A DNA stretch of 49,833 nt from contig JADFZU010000017.1 of the NCBI GenBank assembly GCA_015232365.1, forward strand, positions 1-49,833, read 5' to 3'. Below, piece by piece: positions 46,101 to 49,833 of this stretch. Position 1 is the stretch's first letter. Each line of letters starts with the position of its first letter. The DNA comes from Magnetococcales bacterium. GTDB taxonomy: Bacteria > Pseudomonadota > Magnetococcia > Magnetococcales > JADFYX01. The translations under genes and the position numbers were made by a program. The notes below the pieces were generated by a model. The model searched no databases, was not told where the DNA came from, and saw nothing but the letters and a program-made list of their open reading frames with translations.

Positions 46101-46503
46101 GCCGCTCATATTTAAATTTAGCACTCAGACCAAGAGGAAGTCTTTTATCGGCCCCTGCCGGTGGTGATTTAAGGTGGGGGTCGCTATAGCGGTGGGCAAT
46201 CTCCAACCAAAGTGACCGCAACTCCATGGCAAGAGAGTCCAGGCGACTGTTGCCAGCCAAGGTTTCAAGATCTGCATCATCTAGTAAACTGCTGGCTTTT
46301 TTCTGCCAGTTGGCAAAACGGTGAGCATATTTTGGCACTACAGCAACAATCTGCTCTGCCATAGCCAGAAGATGCAGGCACTCATCCCGGCCCGGGGTTT
46401 TGCTCGCAATTGGCTCGACATCAACAACCCTCTTTAGCTGAGAAAAGTCGGCTTTGATTTCTGGAGCTGGTTTCTCATTTCTAGAGGTTATGATAATGGC
46501 CAT
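43186..46503 (-). CDS. PLP-fold / Ser-Thr kinase / FGE-lectin fusion protein
   Basis: 1105 residues, cytoplasmic (no signal or membrane helix). About 150-510: a cystathionine-synthase-like PLP fold ('LFRSGLSAIAAL', 'DMFGGYFETEQIL', D270 in 'VVVDSTIVGN', K303 in 'SSGLKLDQEG' at the place of the PLP lysine). About 540-800: a Hanks-type kinase with 'GAGNFALVF', 'AAKQ', HRDIKPSN (D664), DWG instead of DFG and 'YTAPEVW', so it should be active. About 822-1102: an FGE/SUMF1 C-type-lectin-like domain ('LPTEAQWEYACRGG', 'DMHGNVFEW', 'RVIRGGSW', 'GFRLVG') that lacks the catalytic cysteines of true FGE. I know of no described protein with this order. It lies 29 bases downstream of the decarboxylase fusion gene, convergent with trpD. 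Confidence 0.85.
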   Translation of the reverse strand: MAIIITSRNEKPAPEIKADFSQLKRVVDVEPIASKTPGRDECLHLLAMAEQIVAVVPKYAHRFANWQKKASSLLDDADLETLAGNSRLDSLAMELRSLWLEIAHRYSDPHLKSPPAGADKRLPLGLSAKFKYERLVYPRNLEKRCPDYRPSPEGWDCEHILFRSGLSAIAALFQVFGQVLSKDNKSIVNIDMFGGYFETEQILQAFASPLFHYQRIVKQAELFLRVEREKADVLFLEPVSYDWDLEALDFEQLLNSLSLRATPPKVVVVDSTIVGNSFPLQQFISMLPGSPPPLVVVLSSGLKLDQEGLELANVGILSLFYRQEHKKVEKIAMSLAAKMRKNRNLFGNGLLMDEMSVLDVPWFLDGKRFETHCSRVFANNSRLAKTISPIIKQRRGIFSRISHPSISSTAQWPWAKAPFVVFHFNPEQDSEENHKFLVAAILQLSAERSLGLVNGMSFGFRGSRFEIIKPNAILHPNGKQKGLLKVAMGSRNGVAVDGIIELLAEVAGMSSCEELGTTYPKTKQKAEIKNLEVGDNIIDERYEILERVGAGNFALVFKVRELSTGNLFAAKQATVARKAHVYESEVEKLAILRGGPHILQLHESMVDENGAMIMVTEYLDGGTLKEAILSRGHLSEVEALGVLGQIAKAVAYAHSRTPPILHRDIKPSNILGKIVGKNRIKWYLADWGLAASWRNAREPAVSGTHSYTAPEVWRKKRYLVSEVYSLGMTLYFMLFGRPAYEGVSASITSAQKSPEPVVIPPGCPDNLKKILEGMLEKNPKKRWSLDKVIAEVLPDKSRKKPALVLRTRIPAAKKWQVSAFGATLAFHWIPPGKFTMGQSSYEEQLFNRSADNRSSPGFGRERPAHVVQLDGFWICRTPVTRGDFASFQKASGYKTISEREGWCNVWNPVSGQLEKSEGGDWSDSGFTYDESHPVVNVAYEDAMAMAEWLSKQCHRLITLPTEAQWEYACRGGVAAPFNFGNKIHTGQANFNGRKEGQFNPAGEFHGGTTPVEQFSGFANGYGLLDMHGNVFEWTRDWYEENFYQNSPLINPRSSWSTTAQRVIRGGSWLSPALRIRSAYRDRFDPGNRDAEIGFRLVGLAYPWER

Positions 46504-46532
46504 TATTGTATTTTTAAAATATCCTTGGGTAA

Positions 46533-48284
46533 CTATTCAGCAGCACATCGCCGAGCAAAATCATCAAGAGTAAATTGCCGCTTGAGTATAATACTGTTAT
46601 CTGGTTTCATCCAATAAATAGAAGGAAAATTAAGACCGTTGTATTGAATGGAAAAAGCGTGGGTATAAGCACCGACACTTTTAAACAGAACTCTTGAGCC
46701 TATCTGCAACCTCTCGTTAAAGCGGTGTTCGCCTAGCAGGTCACCAGCCAAGCAGGTTGCTCCACCTAACAGATAGGAGTATCTGCCATGTTTTGAACTA
46801 CCATAAACTGATGGCCTGAAACCGTAGATAAATGATTCTAGCTGGTGATTGATTGAGCTATCCAAAATAGCAACTGCTTTGCCGTCGCTGGTAAAGATAT
46901 CTATAACAGTTGCCAACAACCAACATGCCCTCTGCACCAGAGCAGTTCCCGGTTCTATGTACACCTGTAGTCCATGTTTCTTTTTCAGCCGGCTACAGGT
47001 TTCTATAAATATCTGCTGGTTTTTGCAGCTTTCCAACCGGTAACCTCCACCCAGGTTGATCCAACTAAGTTTATCAAGCAACTCCGGGAGCTTCTCTTCA
47101 ACGATTGCCACTGTTCTTTGCAGGTTTTTAAAATCACCCTCACCAACAGCGGTGTGCATATGCAGACCATCAATATTTACAAACTCTCTTCGACTATTTT
47201 GCCATAGATCATGTAACTGATTGACTGAAATCCCAAGCTTGGAAAAAGTCCGGCATGGATCATAGTGGGGTTTTCCTGCCAAACTAAGATGGGGGTTAAC
47301 CCGAAGAGCACCAGACAACCCTCTCTTTATCAGCCACTTATATCGCCGCCACTGCCCAGTGGAGTTAAAACTAACCGAAGTACACTCCCCATCAATAGCT
47401 TTAGCCTCTAGAGCACCAATTCCAGGAGCGGTAAAGTGGAGTTTTGTCCCGACTCCGCTAGATTGTCTTGCCAGCAAAAGCTCCGGCAACGAGCTACATG
47501 ATAGCCCATCAACCAGTGGAGCGATTTTTTTAATAAGTGGAACAATGGAGTTTGCCTTTACAGAGTAAAGTAGTTTTGTATCTGTTGGTTCGGTTAAAGC
47601 GCGAGCGTTGGCAACAAGGTCCTCAAGACTCTTTTCATGGATAATATAAGCAGGAGTCTCCAACCCTTTAGCTGCCAGAATAAGATCGCCAAGCTCAAGC
47701 TTTTTGCCGGGTTTTTGCTTGCTAACTCCAATAGTAAGTTTGACACCACTTTTGGCTTTAGGAGGCAGTTTACCAAGCAACTGCTTTTTGTTGTGAAAAT
47801 TTTTATCAATGTCTGTTATCAATGTGCGAATCTCTTCCAGCAGTGCAGGCTGCTGGAGATATTGCTTATCGTTGAGCCAGCCATTGATCAAATCCCGCAT
47901 ACCGCTATTATCTGGCCCTCCACCTCCCAACTTTGCAATAACAGAAACAATCTGCTTTTTGACTTCCTCAACCCGTTGCTCTGCTGTTTTTAGATCAATA
48001 CCTCCTTTTAATAGCTGTTTAAGGGTTCGACAGTGATAACTACTGCAATCTTTTGGTAGATGTTTAAAATAGATTAAACAGCCATCTGCTGTTAACTGTG
48101 GGCAAGCTTTGCTGAAATAATATTTTTGCTCCGATTGATTTTCAAGAGACAACTCCATACCTGAGAAAAAATGTAGTTCATTGGCAGAGAGAATCACCCG
48201 GCAGATGTTCCCTTTACAACATAAGAGACAACCAAGACAGAGCTTGGAAACATTTTTTTCTAGAGTGCTCTTGCTATCCTCCAT
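46533..48284 (-). CDS. YkgJ-like cysteine cluster fused to an NspC-like PLP decarboxylase
   Basis: 583 residues. Residues 16-28 read C-x2-C-x2-CC-x4-C and are followed by 'ACPQLTADGCLIY' and 'KDCSSYHC', the layout of YkgJ-type zinc/iron-binding domains. After a helical linker (about 90-200) comes a fold-III PLP decarboxylase (about 205-575) closest in pattern to carboxynorspermidine decarboxylase: PLP lysine K243 in 'LLYSVKANS', 'GLHMHTAVGEGDF', 'WINLGGGYRL', 'YIEPGTALV', 'ILDSSINHQLESFIYGFRP' and 'LGGATCLAGDLLGEHRF'. It would decarboxylate an amino acid or amino-carboxy compound; polyamine production is one option. No other polyamine gene is near. It precedes the kinase fusion on the same strand. 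Confidence 0.85.
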   Translation of the reverse strand: MEDSKSTLEKNVSKLCLGCLLCCKGNICRVILSANELHFFSGMELSLENQSEQKYYFSKACPQLTADGCLIYFKHLPKDCSSYHCRTLKQLLKGGIDLKTAEQRVEEVKKQIVSVIAKLGGGGPDNSGMRDLINGWLNDKQYLQQPALLEEIRTLITDIDKNFHNKKQLLGKLPPKAKSGVKLTIGVSKQKPGKKLELGDLILAAKGLETPAYIIHEKSLEDLVANARALTEPTDTKLLYSVKANSIVPLIKKIAPLVDGLSCSSLPELLLARQSSGVGTKLHFTAPGIGALEAKAIDGECTSVSFNSTGQWRRYKWLIKRGLSGALRVNPHLSLAGKPHYDPCRTFSKLGISVNQLHDLWQNSRREFVNIDGLHMHTAVGEGDFKNLQRTVAIVEEKLPELLDKLSWINLGGGYRLESCKNQQIFIETCSRLKKKHGLQVYIEPGTALVQRACWLLATVIDIFTSDGKAVAILDSSINHQLESFIYGFRPSVYGSSKHGRYSYLLGGATCLAGDLLGEHRFNERLQIGSRVLFKSVGAYTHAFSIQYNGLNFPSIYWMKPDNSIILKRQFTLDDFARRCAAE

Positions 48285-48413
48285 TTATAATACCTTTGTC
48301 TCTGCATATTTTTTGGTTTTTATCCAAAACAATAAAATTTTAAACCTTGTATATTAAATCATCATCCTTGTTAGGTTAGCAGAGTAGTTGATTTTCGCCA
48401 ACAGGCTTGGATT

Positions 48414-48454
48414 TAAAAAAAAATTCGGAGCCAGAAAACTCCTGACTCCGAATT
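48414..48454 (-). terminator. intrinsic terminator after the SecD/RTX gene
   Basis: AATTCGGAG (48422-48430) pairs with CTCCGAATT (48446-48454), extended inward by CAG/CTG-type pairs. On the minus strand the hairpin is followed by a run of nine to ten U (A run at 48414-48423). It lies 84 bases past the SecD/RTX gene stop and should separate that gene from the decarboxylase gene, which starts at 48284. Confidence 0.82.
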
Positions 48455-48537
48455 AAATACTTGCCTTCTAAATGTGATCTAGTTGTGTCTAACCAATACA
48501 GTCACAACAGATCATTCTGGTTTTTATCAAATTATCA

Positions 48538-49833
48538 CTACCAGGTAATGTCCTCAATGTTGTCAAAATCAAGAGTTGAGCCATCCTCCAGGGTTATGGT
48601 TCCTGAAGCATCACCATCTGTGAAGTCAATGGTGTTGTTCTCAGCATCGATAGTGTACTCAGCATCAGTATCAATGGTCCAATCACCTCCTGGAGGTCCT
48701 TCAACACCTTCAATCTGAATAGTATCGACCCAACCTTGACCAGCTCCACCGTCAACATCATTCATTCCACCGGAGTCTGCACCGAAGATGAACAGATCGC
48801 TGCCGTCACCACCATCCATGTGGTCATTACCGTTACCAGTAATAAATGTATCGTCACCAGCTCCGCCATCAATTTGATCGTTACCTTCTCCGCCTATCAG
48901 AATATCATTACCGTCACCACCTACAAGCTGATCATTACCTTCTCCACCTACCAGTTTATCATCACCAGCACCGCCATCTATATGGTCGTTTTTGAGTCCA
49001 CCATCAATATCATCATTTCCATCGGTGCCATCAATGTGATCACTCTTATCAGTCCCTTCAATCTCATTATCATACTCAACCTCTTCACTATCCGCCTCTC
49101 CTTCAGGCTCTACATCAACCTCTACTACAGGTTCTGGTTCAGGATCTGGATCAACTTCTACTTGCTCTTCAACATTATCTTCAGCAGGAGCTTCATCTTC
49201 ATCGGCCACATCTATGTTTATGCTACCTTCAACCAAGTTGGTATCGTCGCCATCCTGGGTTGTAATCTGAATACCAAGGCTGAAGTCTTCTGTTGTTCCT
49301 TCTGCTGGAGTAATGGTCAGACCAGGGATCTCCCAGGCGATTGGATCACCAGCATCGTTGGTAGCTGTCACAGCCAGATCATCTTGAGAGATAACCCAAG
49401 TACCGTTTTCACCAGCTTCACCAACACTAAGTATAGCCCCTTCAGGAACATCGGTTAGGATAATGTCACCAGAGATTGATTCAGAGCCATCTGTATCCTG
49501 CAGAGCAAAACCTATTTCTAGATCTACATCACCACTCTCATTAGACTCTTCTCCACCTTGAGAACCGCCTCCCTTTTCACCTCCCTTGTTGCCACCATCA
49601 AGATCGTTGTCTCCATCGGAGCCTCCTTTTGATCCACCGGAAATCTCCTCTCTGATCACCGGAGCTGAATAGACCACCTTATCCAGAACGATAGCCATCC
49701 GCTTGCCCACATTGGCCTTGGTAAGTTGACCGAACTTTCTGGTTCCCTGACGGTTGAAGCTGATGTTTACCACCGGCTCATTATACTGCGAATAACCGAC
49801 ACGGGCATCGGTAAGCAGATCTCCAGCCAGAGG
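48538..49833 (-). CDS. SecD P1-head segment fused to T1SS-type domain and RTX repeats (5' end outside window)
   Basis: 431 residues visible; the frame is open to the window edge, so the start is missing. Residues 1-60 read like SecD: '[20 protein letters not shown]', '[20 protein letters not shown]' and '[19 protein letters not shown]', ending at the place where SecD has its GG-x-GQISG segment. A Gly/Ser/Lys/Glu linker (about 65-100) follows, then a cadherin-like or T1SS-143-type domain ('[20 protein letters not shown]', '[12 protein letters not shown]'), an acidic E/D/P linker, about seven GGxGxDxxx calcium-binding nonapeptides and a C-terminal end typical of type I secretion ('[11 protein letters not shown]'). 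No ABC exporter gene is in the window. A SecD membrane channel is not seen. Confidence 0.85.
   Translation of the reverse strand, partial: PLAGDLLTDARVGYSQYNEPVVNISFNRQGTRKFGQLTKANVGKRMAIVLDKVVYSAPVIREEISGGSKGGSDGDNDLDGGNKGGEKGGGSQGGEESNESGDVDLEIGFALQDTDGSESISGDIILTDVPEGAILSVGEAGENGTWVISQDDLAVTATNDAGDPIAWEIPGLTITPAEGTTEDFSLGIQITTQDGDDTNLVEGSINIDVADEDEAPAEDNVEEQVEVDPDPEPEPVVEVDVEPEGEADSEEVEYDNEIEGTDKSDHIDGTDGNDDIDGGLKNDHIDGGAGDDKLVGGEGNDQLVGGDGNDILIGGEGNDQIDGGAGDDTFITGNGNDHMDGGDGSDLFIFGADSGGMNDVDGGAGQGWVDTIQIEGVEGPPGGDWTIDTDAEYTIDAENNTIDFTDGDASGTITLEDGSTLDFDNIEDITW

Noticed and set aside
48736-49458. 240-aa plus-strand open frame, rich in Ile, Thr and Val
   Set aside because: Antisense of the low-complexity acidic and RTX repeats; the hydrophobic look arises from reversed GAT/GAC/GGT codons.

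Overview
The window reads as chromosome of a free-living Gram-negative proteobacterium. Evidence: an RND efflux operon, a GmhA-type heptose isomerase, an XrtA/PEP-CTERM-type exopolysaccharide cluster, Yej-type inner-membrane transporter parts, class III cyclase and diguanylate cyclase signalling, and a good sigma-28 -10 match. I cannot name the taxon. A magnetococcus-like or other deep-branching proteobacterium would fit the gene mix, but that is a guess. The first six bases are a HindIII site, so the left end may be a clone end.

Layout. 1-2200: the 3' end of a transposase gene, two orphan membrane proteins and a CxxCH-bearing Tll0287-like membrane sensor, all AT-rich. 2274-4990: yejF and yejE (minus) without yejA/yejB. 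5407-7731: a hybrid histidine kinase, ended by a perfect 23-bp inverted-repeat terminator shared with a CHASE2 adenylate cyclase (7822-9891, minus) that sits next to a FecR-domain exported protein (10153-11100). 11532-11816: a 94-aa orphan behind a sigma-28-like promoter. 11953-17738: a minus-strand operon gmhA - threefold-repeat periplasmic protein - membrane fusion protein - RND pump. 17739-19043: an AT-rich, gene-poor segment with a four-copy 24-bp-spaced repeat array in front of a 65-aa orphan.

19044-28462: polysaccharide-related region. A plus-strand, translationally coupled trio (acyl carrier protein, NodB-like deacetylase, GNAT acyltransferase) faces a minus-strand XrtA-type EPS set: sugar transferase, Wzz-like protein, CpsD-like tyrosine kinase with a (YGG)10 tail, UDP-GlcNAc 2-epimerase, DUF3473-type polysaccharide deacetylase and FemAB-like protein. 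Then come a haem-sensor-type diguanylate cyclase (28538-30406), a CitE-like lyase and rsgA.

32682-43142: core metabolism. murA and hisD-hisB-hisH-hisA-[SemiSWEET]-hisF-hisI run on the minus strand. A self-regulated-looking S24/HTH repressor and trpE-trpG-trpD run on the plus strand. hisG, hisC, hisE and trpC are not in the window.

43186-49833 is the most unusual stretch, three minus-strand genes. (i) An 1105-aa fusion of a cystathionine-synthase-like PLP fold, a Ser/Thr kinase and an FGE/C-type-lectin domain without the FGE cysteines. (ii) A 583-aa fusion of a YkgJ-like cysteine cluster with an NspC-like PLP decarboxylase. (iii) A protein, cut by the window edge, in which a SecD P1-head segment runs through a Gly-rich linker into a T1SS-type domain and RTX calcium-binding repeats. 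This three-gene set is my best candidate for an undescribed system. The ACP-deacetylase-GNAT trio is second.
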